Source: Gymnothorax reevesii (lineage: Eukaryota > Chordata > Actinopteri > Anguilliformes > Muraenidae). From it: 64,000 bases of DNA. The notes below the pieces were generated by a model. The model was not told the origin of the DNA and ran no database searches. It saw only the letters and a list, made by a program, of their open reading frames with translations. Location: positions 46,963,120 to 47,027,119 of the forward strand of contig CM056583.1 in assembly GCA_029721435.1 (NCBI GenBank). The letters run 5' to 3'. Position numbers and translations under genes: made by a program. Each line of letters opens with the position of its first letter. Positions within the stretch are counted from its first letter, which is position 1. Shown here in pieces: positions 11,139-23,082 of this stretch.

Positions 11139-12795
11139 GTTTATGTTGCCAACAGGATAATGATCAGTGAAATCATAAACTTCACCTAACTATACTTTTA
11201 AGAAGAAAAGCCTCCACATTTCAACTGTTTGCATCTCATTCGATAAAAATGGAGTTCCTACACAAACAAGATTTTGCAATCTCAAAATGTCAGTGCACAA
11301 TTCCTAGAAAGGTAAAAAATGTAATGAACATCATCACTGACGGGAACAGAATTCTTTCCGGCACAATTTTGCACGGCTCTGACGTCATCATTCCCAGCAT
11401 CCCCGCAAGTGACAGCCCTGCCCAGCCCTGTCTTCCTCCACCACGTATTACCAGAGTGATGCACTGGGCCCCAAATACTGCAAGTAACAGTAACTGTAGT
11501 TTTAATGTTTTCCATTTTTTCTGATTTGGCACTTAAAATCCCTGCCACAGCACACCTAGAATTCCTCAGGAAAATCCTTGGTCTTCCCCATAGATACGAG
11601 AGACATATGGGCGATGCAGGAGACAGCCATTCTCACCGACACAGCGACACGCCATCTCCTCGCCCCGGCTCCTCGTGACTTGGCACAAAGCAGCTCATGA
11701 CAAAGCACAGTATGTGTCATGGCCCCTGACGGGAGGAGGGCCACAGTGGGCCAGCCTCTGCACCTTACAAGAACCAATGGAAGCCTTCTTGAAAATCACA
11801 CCAGCCTTCCTCATGCATCACTGACACTGACCACTGATAGAACACATAGAGCAAGGGTCACAAAATCTAATCATGCAAGGCTGCTGGTTTCTGGTTTGTT
11901 CACTGACTTGCTGGAGTCTGCACACCTTGTTTAAGAGGCCCGGCTTACAGTGGCTGCTGATAGAATGGAAATTCCAAAAAAAAAATTGCACGATGCCCCT
12001 CAGGGACTGGAGGTTCAGGGCTCTGACATCGAGGAATAGATGGTCAGCCCTTCAGAATTAAACTTTTAGTATTGATATGTTTAATAAGAGGGTCACTGCC
12101 TCCTGTCCTTTGGAATATAAAGAGTAAGTGTCGTATACATACAGGTAATTATGCGCCCATTAAATACGCTATAGTTTAAACTTGTTATATTTTGTAGTAT
12201 TTGTGAAAATGTGAAAGACAAAAGAACTCTACAGAAAATGGACTACATATTTGAAATTTTAATCACTGGGAGGAATGTTAAGCAAGAGTACAGTCATTTC
12301 TGCTGCTGATCGCCCTGTCGGAATCTGCAAGCTCAATGACCTCATCTGTCATACTCTGGGAAGAGAATGTCCCAGGAGAAATGTCCCAAACAGAGCTCTT
12401 ACTATAATGAAGCCATTTACTCTGCCTCCTAATATCCTGTCACCTGTTCGGTTCTTCCCATCATTCATTGAGGTGGTTGAATGGTGAATTAACATCAGAA
12501 GTCTCCTCCCGGTTACGTCTCACATATTTCAGGCAGATCGAATGTACATGAATGTGGCACAGTGCAATTTGATTGGAATACAAGTTTGTTTTTTTTATTG
12601 ATGGCAATTTGGCAGAATGTCCATCCATGCACCCATCCATCCATACATCCATTATGTAACCCGAATATTCCATGTCGGGGTCACGGGGTCTGAGGTGGTC
12701 ACAGCGCACACTCAGCGAGAAGCAAGCGCACATCCTGCAGTTTTTTTTTATCACATTATAATCAGATAAATTGTGTAAACACAAGAAATCACCCA
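11139..12795. other. No gene recognised
   Basis: The several short open frames lack homology I can name. At 12611-12730 there is a (CATC)n stretch followed by a GGGGTCACGGGGTCT motif. This resembles the 3' part of a fish LINE or RTE-type repeat, at low confidence. Confidence 0.5.
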
Positions 12796-14355
12796 CAATG
12801 CCGTGAAAAATGTACAAGATATCTGCCCCCTTCCTGACTTCTTATATTTTTATCTTATTTGTCATATTTCAATGTTTATTATAATCCCACTAATTTAAAT
12901 ATAAGATACAAATAACATGAGTAAACACAAAGGCAAATCTAAAATGATCATTTCATTTATTGAGGGTAAAGAGATATTAAAAATCTATACCACCAGTGTG
13001 AAAAAATGATTGCCTCCCAAAAACTAATAACTGGTGTGCCTCCCCTGGCAACAACAACTGCAGTCACATGTCTGCAATAACTAGAAATGAGTCTTTTACA
13101 TCACTGTGAAGTAACTTTGGCCCACTCTTCTTTCCAGAATGGCTGTCCTTCAGCCACATTGGAGGGTTTTTGAGCATGAACAGCCTGCTTAAGGTCATGC
13201 CACAGCATTTCAATTGGATTGAAGTCCGGACTTCAACCAGGCCACTCCAAAACCTTCATTTTTTTTCTTTTGAGCAATTCAGAGGCAGACTTGCTTGTGT
13301 GCTTTGGAGCACTGTCTTTGCTGCATAACCTAACAGCACTTGAGCTTTCGCTCACAAACTTATGACCAGATATTCCGGGATTTTCTGACAGAGAGCAGAA
13401 TTCAGTGTTCCACCAATTACTGCAAGCCACCTAGATGCTAAAGCAGCATAGCAGCCCTAGACCATCTGACAACAACCATTGTGTCTGACTATTGGCATGA
13501 CTACTGTTATAACTCGTATTGTGGAATGCTGCATTAGCTTTAAGGCAGATGTAAAGGGACCTGGTTCTTCCTAAATGTTCTCCATTTGATTCATCGGTCC
13601 ACAGAATATTATCCCAATTTTTTTTAATTTTTTGGCAAATATAAGATAGGTCTTCGTAGTCAGCAGTGGTTTTTGCCTTTTCACTCAGTCTCTTTCTTAT
13701 GTGGAGTCAAGAACACTGTCCTTAACTGAGGCAAGTGAGGCCTACAGCTTTTCAGACGTTAGTCTGCATTGTTTTTGACTTCCTGGATGAGTCGAGTCCT
13801 GGAAGTTTGGTGGGCTGCTCACTCCTGGGAAGGTTCACCACTGTTCCAAGTTTTCTCCATTTGTTGATAATGACTCCAACCATGCTTCACTCGAGTCCCA
13901 CAGCCTAAGAAATGCCTTTGTAACCCTTTCCAGAATGATAGATGTCAACAACTATCCTTCTCATCTGCTCCTTGTATTTCTTTAGATCACGGCATTATGT
14001 GCTGCCTTTTGTCTATTTCACATTGCCAGGCAGGTTTTATTTGAGTGATCCTTATATGCAACAGGGCTGGCAGTGATCATGCCCAAGTGTGCCCAGTGAA
14101 ATTGAACCCGGTTATCAATTCAATTTTGTAAACTTGCTTTTAGTAGCTAAGGGGGGAATTACTTTTTCACAGGAGCAGGTTGGGCTGGATAGCTTTTTTC
14201 CTTCAATAAATGAAATAATTCAAAATATTCATTTTGTGTTTACTGGGGTTATCTTTGTCTCACATTAAAATAAGTTTGATGATATTAAAGAGTTAAGAGT
14301 GACATGCAAATATAGAGGAAATCAAGAAGGGAGCAAATCCTTTTTCACAGCAATG
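12796..14355 (-). mobile_element. Tc1-like transposon, decayed (family of the 60.4-kb copy)
   Basis: The right end CACAGCAATG|TA and the left end near CACAATGCCGTG are diverged inverted repeats of the family whose better-kept copy is at 60394-62319; both share a segment about TCTGCCCCCTTCCTGA or similar. Minus-strand pieces of transposase are visible, for example MKVLEWPG followed by a block matching the SPDLNPIE-type motif around the third catalytic Asp (about 13150-13265). Stops and frame shifts are common. The transposase reads leftwards. Confidence 0.8.
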
Positions 14356-15171
14356 TATAATCAATTTGGATCAAATTTTATCTCCAATAGGCAGTGGGCC
14401 AAGCGAAGCTGGCTGCTTTAGTTTTTCATTTAATATTTCCCCATTAAGAGAGTAGGTAATATTTTACATGTATGTAGATTAATTATTTGTAAAACACAAT
14501 ATCAAATGTTTGGGGTGCAAAAGTTGGCCGTTTTAAATGTAAAATTTAAACAAATGAACAAAACCAGTCTAAATGTTCCAACCAATCAAAGCGTTCTTCG
14601 TACCGAAGGGAACCGGACATTCTAAAGCCTGCACCTCTGGTGAACAGAAATAATAAAGAGACATAATAAATAAATCTTTATTATGACTATGCTGGTAAAC
14701 GCAACACAAGGAGGAGAGCAGCGACAAAGCGAAGGATCGATAAAGCAAATGTTTGTATTCTTCCAATGATTTTGATTATTTGACATATTCTAATGAAAAA
14801 GGATGCAGACTGAGAATGAGCCGTGTTGATGATGGCACAACATAATCCTGAACATCCAGAGTTTGCATAGTTCTACAGCATGCCGCATAGTGTAGCAGGA
14901 GCTAATCATTTAGAGAAACAGTAGCTCCATATTGTTATACCATTAAACAGTGGCCAATCAGTTTGCACCCCCTCAGAGAGCTGATCCACAACACGTTGGC
15001 TCCGGCGTCCATGAGTCGCTTGCTGCAGTATTACTAAGGATATCGTTAGTTTGTGGCCAAACTCCAAGGTAGGCCAATCAATTCCGAGTCATTTAGCGAC
15101 AATTATACCATGGTTAATGTGGTATAAATGAGACACAGATGGTATGAACACCAATCCAAATTTTATTTAAA
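14356..15171. other. No gene recognised
   Basis: This is non-coding sequence between a Tc1 relic and a foldback element. I see no open frame with homology, no splice-bounded exon and no paired termini. Confidence 0.5.
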
Positions 15172-16639
15172 ACGTGTCCGAAAGTCGGACAGGGTTTTAA
15201 TATATCTCCATCTCCGACAGCCGGATGGTTTCAATATAACTCCGTGTCTGACAGTCGAATATTGTTTTTAATTTCTTCAAATCTACTGCATCTTTTAGAT
15301 ATTAAACGTGAATGTTTTGATAAGAGGGCTCGGTTCTTCGAGATGAGCACAAAGAATTTCAATCAATATTTCTGTTTAAGGTGCTCAATAAAGTGAGTCG
15401 ACATTGGCGCCGGACTTCGTGCATTTATGACGAATTTAGCGACTGTCGGACAGAGATCATAAAATACTCCGTTTCCGAAAGTCATTATAGTTCTCTTGTT
15501 TCGAGTATTCCAGGAATTATTAGACGTAGGCTACAAACTTGGTCATGTTTGTTTTCGACCTTCACAAAATGCAAATTGATATCTGTCGACTTTTCTTGGT
15601 CTTTTTATTTGTCGGTTTTCTTCCGTTGAAGATAGACTTTATTATTAACCTCCGCCGAGGAGGTTTATGTTTTCGGTGCCGTTTGTTTGTTTGTTTGTGT
15701 ACAAGATAACTCAAAAACTAATGGCCGGATTTTTATGTAGGTGGGTATTAAGTCAAGGAAGAGGTGATTAAATTTTAGCATATCTAGGCCTAAGTACTGC
15801 TGAGATATACTCCAAAGTTCAAGATTTCAAGTCTTTCCAATGGGCCAGAGTTCCAATTGCCGTGCTTTCGGCTTTGCTGCCAACTGGCGGCGGAGGTTCT
15901 GCGCTCTCTGAGTGCTCTTCTAGTTATGTCTTTATTCGGTCTCTCTTTAGAAAATAAGTCAGATGGATCAAACAGATTCACTCTTTATTTCCACCCCAGA
16001 TAGGCCTATAAAATAGTGCTTGCAGTCAGTGAGCAAATCAATTCCATGACCATTGACATTGTGAATTAAATATCGCATGCACGATCAAGACTGTCCGACG
16101 CGAAATGCTAAATACTCCATGTCCGGCAGCCAGTAAAAAGTGAAAGTACTGATATGAGAACAGATTTTTTACGAAATAAAGAATAAAAATATATCACCAA
16201 CAAACAGAACATCCAAAAAAGATGGCCCGAAAATAAATAAATCGCAGTGTTCATTGGATGTTTGGTTTGTTGTTAAAATGTTTCGTTTTATTTTTTTATT
16301 TCGTTATCAATCAGTTCTAATTGTCCTTTTTTTTATTTTTTATTTTTTGGCTGTCAGACACGGAGTATTTTGCATTTAATGTCCGACAGGTATTGTACAT
16401 TGTCGACTCACTTTATTGAGCAGAGCTCAAACAGAAACATTGGCTGAAATTCTCTGTACTCATCTTGAAAAACTGAGCCCTCTTATCAGAACATTCACGT
16501 TTAATATCTAAAAGATTCAGTAGATTTGAAGAAATTAAAAACAATAGCCTAATCAACTGTCGGACTCGGCGTTATATTGAAACCATCTGACTGTCGCACG
16601 CGGAGATATATTAAAACCCTGTCCGACTTTCGGACACGT
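15172..16639. mobile_element. Foldback-type element with about 235-bp inverted arms
   Basis: The left arm (15172-15402) and the reverse complement of the right arm (16401-16639) match over their whole length with few differences. Both start ACGTGTCCGAAAGTCGGACA and end at TGAGTCGACA. The loop holds further copies of GTCCGACAG-type words in both orientations. A separate repeat (15646-15926) has inserted into the left part of the loop. There is no transposase, and no clear target duplication beside the ACGTG ends. It is a non-autonomous DNA element of unassigned superfamily. Confidence 0.85.
15646..15926 (-). mobile_element. Inserted repeat with terminal hairpin (CCTCCGCC type)
   Basis: One end is AACTAGAAGAGCACTCAGAG (read on the minus strand). 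The other is the hairpin AACCTCCTCGGCGGAGGTTAAT. A (GTTT)n run lies near 15684. The same end architecture is found at 61904-62240. Sequences of this kind are widespread in fish. A Helitron/Helentron-like origin is possible because of the terminal hairpin and the lack of matching terminal inverted repeats, but no Rep/helicase is present to prove it. Confidence 0.6.
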
Positions 16640-19037
16640 AGACACTGCGTTAATTAAATTATTTGGCATCGTAGGTTAAATACACTTTCATGTAATGAAC
16701 GCACGTAAGAATACAATCTTCACTAGAGTGGAAAAAATACGAGATTGTGCACTTTACGTAGCGTGCATTTTCGAAACTTTAAAGGAGCCCTGCAACATTA
16801 GGGATTGATTATTTAGAAGCCTACATTATACCTTTAAGCACGTTTTTGGAGAATATAATCAGTATGCTCATTTGAAGTCATTTAAAAGCCGGTATGTCAG
16901 CCTTTTCCATTGTAAACTTCCATGTTGTCATGGAGATCCTGTTAGTAGTCCAAAGCATTTGCCTGCTTAAAAAGGTAAAGTTTAGATTGTTCCCGTTCAT
17001 TAACGTCCACGAGTCAAACCCCAAACATTTGTTTACAGTGCTTCTAAGAAAGTTATCTGTCAATTGTGAAAAAAACTGTGTACTGCCCGAGTGTGTTCAA
17101 TAGAAAACAAACAATAAAAAGCCAACGGCCCACGGCCGACAAGTGAAGAACCACGGAGCAGTTCACAATTTCACAACACGTACGACAGACAGGTTACACT
17201 TCAAAAAAGTAAGGCATTTCAAATTCATCACACTGATAAACCTGTTTAATGACTGGGTTTCAGGTTCAGAATTTCCCCAAGGCTAAAGTGAATATAAAAT
17301 TAAATGACAATTTGAACACTGCATAGGGTGGCAATAAGTCCATAAAAATGCCACGTCGATAAGTTAATAGGGTGTAAAAATTCATGTCACACATCTTAAA
17401 ATGCATCTGCACTCATATAATTGATAAGAAGGCATAATCGGTGGTTGTTTAGCACACACATAAAAATAAACAGTTTATATTTCACTGCTGTGAGGAGCCC
17501 GAGAGTGGCATTTGCTCCACTGTGACGGGTGGTGATAGTATGTAGGAACCTGATCCCCTTGAGCCAGAACACGGGGGAAGACCAGCCTCATTTTCACTTA
17601 TAAATAAATATTGTAATACTGTCACAGCAACGTCGCTCAGCTGCTCGCTGGGTCACATGCGTCACAACACGTGTTCCTTTAACCCTTCCCTCCCCGCCCC
17701 CGCTCAGCCTACTCGAGGAAATACCCTATAAATGGTATTACAACAACTGGTGTAAACTTGGTGGAAAATGGAAGTGATTTTCCATGAGGCTTAACAAAGA
17801 AATGGCCTTGAATAGAGGTGCATCATTCAAATACCACTTTGACAACATGACACACCAGTATGCACAAGGGAAACTTCAGACACAGTCCTCTCTCTGAAAG
17901 GAAAGATTTCTCCTGAAAATGCTTTGACCGCCATTATCTTCATTTGTAAATTTGTTTTGGTACAATAATTGACTTGACAATGTGTGTTTTAAATTACCCA
18001 GCAGACATGCAAAAAACTGTCCAATAAACACAAAAGTACCAATAAACAAAAAAGCATCAATAAACAAAGAAAGGCTTCTTTAGTTTGGTTTTAGTAACCC
18101 ATTAGAAAGACCTGCATATGCGGTCAGTGTGACTCTGCATGGACTTACAAAAAATAAAATAAAATACAGTATTATGAAACTGTGTCACGCTGGGTCATGT
18201 TGCAATACTTTGAAGGGAGTAATTTTACACGTAAATAAGAATGTGTTCCGCATTAAGATTACGTAACATTGCAGCCGGTGTAGCGACTCTCTTAAACTGA
18301 ACGTGTTGATGTTACAGTGATGAGAGGCAGGCCCATGCAGATTAAACCAGTCGATTCTGACTCCTGTAATACTGTCCAGGGCAGGATACGCTCATTCAGT
18401 ACTGCTCTGGAGAATCCGCTATCCTCAGTTTGACCCCGGATACAAAAATTAATGAGTCCAAATCATACCCAGCCACTTTTCTCCGTGACCAACTGCAATT
18501 CAAAGTGCAAACGGGCTGGACTATGTCAGCTAACAGATGGACAGTAACCTCATCATATTCCATCCAGAGCAAGGCTAGGGGCTGACTAATATAGTTTAGC
18601 AGGGGCACTGTAAATATAAGGAGAGGGCTCATTCCATTGTTTTACAATGAGAAAATTTGAAATGCTAAAGATGGCGGAATGTGAACGAATCACACACAGT
18701 CAGCCATTCACACCTTCAGATTTAGTTCACCTGCACACCAGTGATAGATTGTGAGGGTTGGTATCTAAACAATCCTATATCACAGCTCTGCCATTGGGAT
18801 ATTTTGGCTAAATGCGAAAGACAGAGGAGGAATTTACGCGCGAAAATAAAACAGATTTTAATTTTGTTGTCTATTCTCTCTAACACTGATGACCTTGATC
18901 CCCATCATACGGCCGGCCATGGATGAATTAGCAACAGAAGGCCTGAGCCAAAGGTGTAGTGCTTCCGTAGCTATGCAAAATTGCCGTAGACTAACATAGC
19001 CAGCTACAGTATATTATTACTGCTACTAATAAATCGA

Positions 19038-19107
19038 GGGCTGACTGCAATAAACAGATATGTCCAGATGTTTTGCTTTGGAAATAACTGTTTATTGCAG
19101 TCAGCCC
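19038..19107. repeat. Short perfect inverted repeat (20-bp arms)
   Basis: GGGCTGACTGCAATAAACAG at the left is exactly reversed at the right end (CTGTTTATTGCAGTCAGCCC), around a 30-nt loop. It could be a minimal MITE or a small RNA hairpin. There is no further support for either. Confidence 0.8.
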
Positions 19108-20458
19108 GTGAATTGTGATTGTGCTAGCTAAAAACACAGTGAAGAACTTTCCTTTTACGTCAGATATATTAGTTGCATGACGACTGAGAAAGCTGAGAAG
19201 CATTGTGTCCGTTCACACTTAAAATACGATGGTAGATAATAATAAAGGCCTCGCTGTCAGACAGCTAAAAAATGTGGTGCCCTGAGCTGTGGATAGCGCA
19301 TGTGTACAAACAGCGTGTGAAAAATATTGTTTTTCTCTGGCCTTAATGTCTTTCAGGACAAATTTTATGACTCAATGTTATTAAAACGTTGGAACTGTCT
19401 ACACATATGGAATCATATGCAAATGCACACGACAGAATGCAAGAGCTAGCCCCCCCCCCCCCATTCTGCTACCTTGCTGCCTAAGAGCATTTCAAGGATG
19501 AGGTCAGAGTGTGCCAACAGAGTGTGCCAACATTTAGAAACACTCTCGTTTAGCTGAAGTTCAAGAGTGCACCAAGTCATTAAATTATTCGTTGGGGAAT
19601 TTCATAGGCAAAATAAAGTAAACATTTAAAGTAGGCCTGCTAATATGGAATTTATTCCAAAACTAGCTTGTAATTCACAAACCTTTTAAAATGAAAGCAG
19701 GCTTGCATCAAATCAAATCCCCATCCAAAGGCTCTATGCATAACTAGCTTTGTTGATCTCATTAAAATTAAAACAGCACATAAAAGCATCCTCACTCTTT
19801 CTGATTATGTCAGGATAACACTGCATCCTGCACTTCATATTCCAAGAGAGGGAGGAGATGTTAATTCAGCATGACTCACTCACACAGACCCAGTTTTCTA
19901 GCAAAACACACAAGCACACACACCACACAGACACACATATTAACCACATTAGCACCAGTAATCTAATAACTTCATTAGAGCACAAAACAAAATAAACAAA
20001 CAAACTTTTTTTTTTTTTTTTTTTTTTCAAATCACAGACACAACCTACAATAAACATTGAAATAAATGTTTTGTGAATACATTTCTATTCTATTTGGAAC
20101 AGAATAAAATCATTCAGAGCACAGAGTAAGATTGCAAAGTAATGTTACTGGAGAGAAATAAGTCTACAGTAAAAAAAGTAAGTTACTAAAGCCGCCGAGA
20201 CCAATGGTGCCACACAGTAACTTCCAGAAAAAGTGGCAAATACTGAAAAACAAAATGCGACAGAAAATTAATTCCCCCATGACTGTTGGTAATGCAAGGT
20301 ATCAATCATCACAGAGAACTCGGTCCCACTGAACCCAGTAGCACACGCAACTCAATCTTTCATGATTTCTGACACACGGTAAAGAAAACAGCGATTCTAA
20401 AGAAGGTGACTTGCACTCACCAGAGGGTCCATCTGCAGGACAATTTCATAATATCAAA

Positions 20459-20525
20459 ATATGGATGTTACAACTCACAGGTCTTTTTCAGGTTGAAGAA
20501 GACCTCTGACTGAAAACATCCATAT
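20459..20525. repeat. Imperfect 67-nt hairpin
   Basis: The outer arms ATATGGATGTT and AACATCCATAT pair, and so do inner arms CAGGTCTT and AAGACCTCTG, around a short loop with bulges. The size is in the range of a microRNA precursor. The segment GAAGAAGACCTCTGACTGAAA also resembles a motif found in LINE/Penelope-type repeats, so a repeat origin is equally possible. Confidence 0.5.
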
Positions 20526-23022
20526 GCTGCTACTGTGCATTTTAATGTTATAGAGAGTCTTCCTCAGCTACATGTCCGCGGCCATTAAATGTAATATGAT
20601 AGGCAGCTGTGGCTGATATTCTGCACATCGCAGGAAAGTGCCTGCTTTTCTGTGCTCAGCCCAATCGATAGCAGAGGTCACAGGAAAGTACAATGATAAA
20701 CACTGCTCAAGCACTTATCCGTGTGGTCTCTGTATCATTAAAGGCTCTCCAAGAACAGCCCATGATGAGACAAAATGTGATTTCTGAGAATTAATTAGAT
20801 CCTCGTTAGTGCATATTAAAACACAACAAGGCTCTTCATCAACAACATGAAAAACAAATATCCAACAAGCCCATTGCAAGGCAATGAAGAGGCTTTATCT
20901 TGCATGCCTTGCAGCATGAGACTGCATGAAAAGGATAAAAACAGATTGACAACCTGAGACATAAAACCCAAAAACCAAGAAAAAGGTGATCAACATGTAA
21001 AAATATATATTTGAAAATTAGTGCTCTCTGTCATGCCTTGCCCACAACGGTCCACATCCACTGAGTATTAACTCATTCCACACTCCGCTCCCCAGCAGTT
21101 TAATTGGATTTAATTATCCATTTCAGCCAATTTAAACTTCGCACCTCCCTTCTGCCAGTGCAAAGCCTACTGGAGCCTCATTGTGCTCTTGTAGCTCAAC
21201 CAGTGTAGACAAAGTCATCTACCTGACCTAACTATATTTGTCTATTTGTTAGACTGTACATTTATATTGTATTCTTAATTTGGCAATTGCGTTCCCCCAA
21301 TATTTTGCATCTACTTGTGTGTTGTGTCTGTATCCCCGCTTCAGTCACTAAATAAATGTCCTCTTGCTTCGCACCTGGATCCAGCAGCTATTTCCTGCTT
21401 TCAGTGCACACACTCAACACTGAAAGCATTACATCTACTTCCTTACCATTTCTGAAATTATCGCAAAGTAGTTCATTCTGGTTAGACAATTTTCGTTGTA
21501 GTTCTAAACTAAACAATTGCGCAGAACACAGCACTTCGCAATGAAAATCACTGTTGGACAGTTATGTTTATGTGAGGGATTGTTAATGAGTCTGCTCTGC
21601 TCGGGGTCCCACACAGTTCGTGATGCAGCACTTACAAATGAATCAGTGCATTTCCAAGCCTGCTTAATGCCCACTGTCCTCTCGTAAACACACTTCAACA
21701 GTGACTGTTCTGGTATCGGATCCTCAAAATCACAAGCTACACAATTTAAGGTGTTCAGCTCAGGTATGACAGCAGCTTGCCATCAATACACCATATTTTA
21801 ACAAGAACTGAACTACATAATGAAAATGCTTAAGAATTTGAAGACCTAAGCAATGGTTTAGAGGTGGTATGTAAAACAATTGAAGCCTGTGTGCAAGACC
21901 TACCCAAGTCACAAAATACCACAAGATTATCGTGGTCAAAGTTTTCAACATTTTGCAGAACGATATATACAATGTTTTTACCATTACCATTTGTTGTAAT
22001 ATGACTATGGAGCCCATTGCTGCCTCCAGGGGCTATAGAGAGCTGACAAACCCTTTTTTTGTGGAAAAATACACATGTATTCCAAAGTTAATAAGAAAAA
22101 TAGTTTTGGACTTAAGTACTTTTTTTCTGATAAATACCATGACTTAGAAGCATATTCACAAGGAAATGGCTGGACTTGACTTCTTTCAACAGATGAAGAC
22201 AACTTTCCAGCCTGCATGATGGCCATTTTCACAATTAGTTACATGACACATTGAAGGATTTTGATCTGACAATCATGAACTTCAATGGACTAGGCTATAT
22301 CTGGCACTAAAGTTTAGCGAATTTGACAATGGCAGCACACCAATATGTAGGACTTCAGTATTTCTTCGGAGAAATCTTGGGTATCAGATGATGCTTTAGC
22401 CATTGTGGCTTTTAAAACTGGTGTCAGCACATTTTTTGCAAAATATGACTTCAGTACTTTTTGCACGCAGGTCTTCAATTATCAATTGAAATGATGGGAT
22501 TTGCTCTGAGGATGAAATTAATAGATTTACAACAACATTTCCATGCCGACGTCCATACTGTGACGACAGCGAGGGATGGTGTGTTGGCGCACTGTTAACT
22601 TGTGATGGCGAGACAGTCTACACTTCAGCAACTAGAGACTGGAACATAGAAAAGTCAGGGCAGCCAAGGTAATCGAGCAAAAACAGACGGTGCTTGTGAC
22701 ATCCTGTGCCTCCTTCAATACCTGTCAGAGTCAATCCTGAGAATGTCGAGAGAAAGAGTGACAATCGGCATCAGGCCAGCAGAAAAATATCCAGCACACT
22801 ATTATGGCAGAATGTGTGTAAGGGTGTCAGCTGTACTTAACTTCAGCTAGATACTACACAAACAAAATGTGAGCATACACTCGCTAGAGTATTAATTAGC
22901 AAAATCAGGAAAAGTGAAATGGAGCTTGACATTCAAGAAACAGAAGCAGTTCCTTTATATGATTCAAATCATATTGCAGCATACAAAATCTTTGCAATAC
23001 AGTGTCCTGAAAAAAAAAAAAT

Positions 23023-23026
<4 letters not shown>

Positions 23027-23075
<49 letters not shown>
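23027..23075. repeat. (TA)n microsatellite
   Basis: An uninterrupted TA dinucleotide run of about 24 units, following an A-run. Ile-Tyr repeat peptides predicted across it are artefacts. Confidence 0.95.
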
Positions 23076-23082
<7 letters not shown>

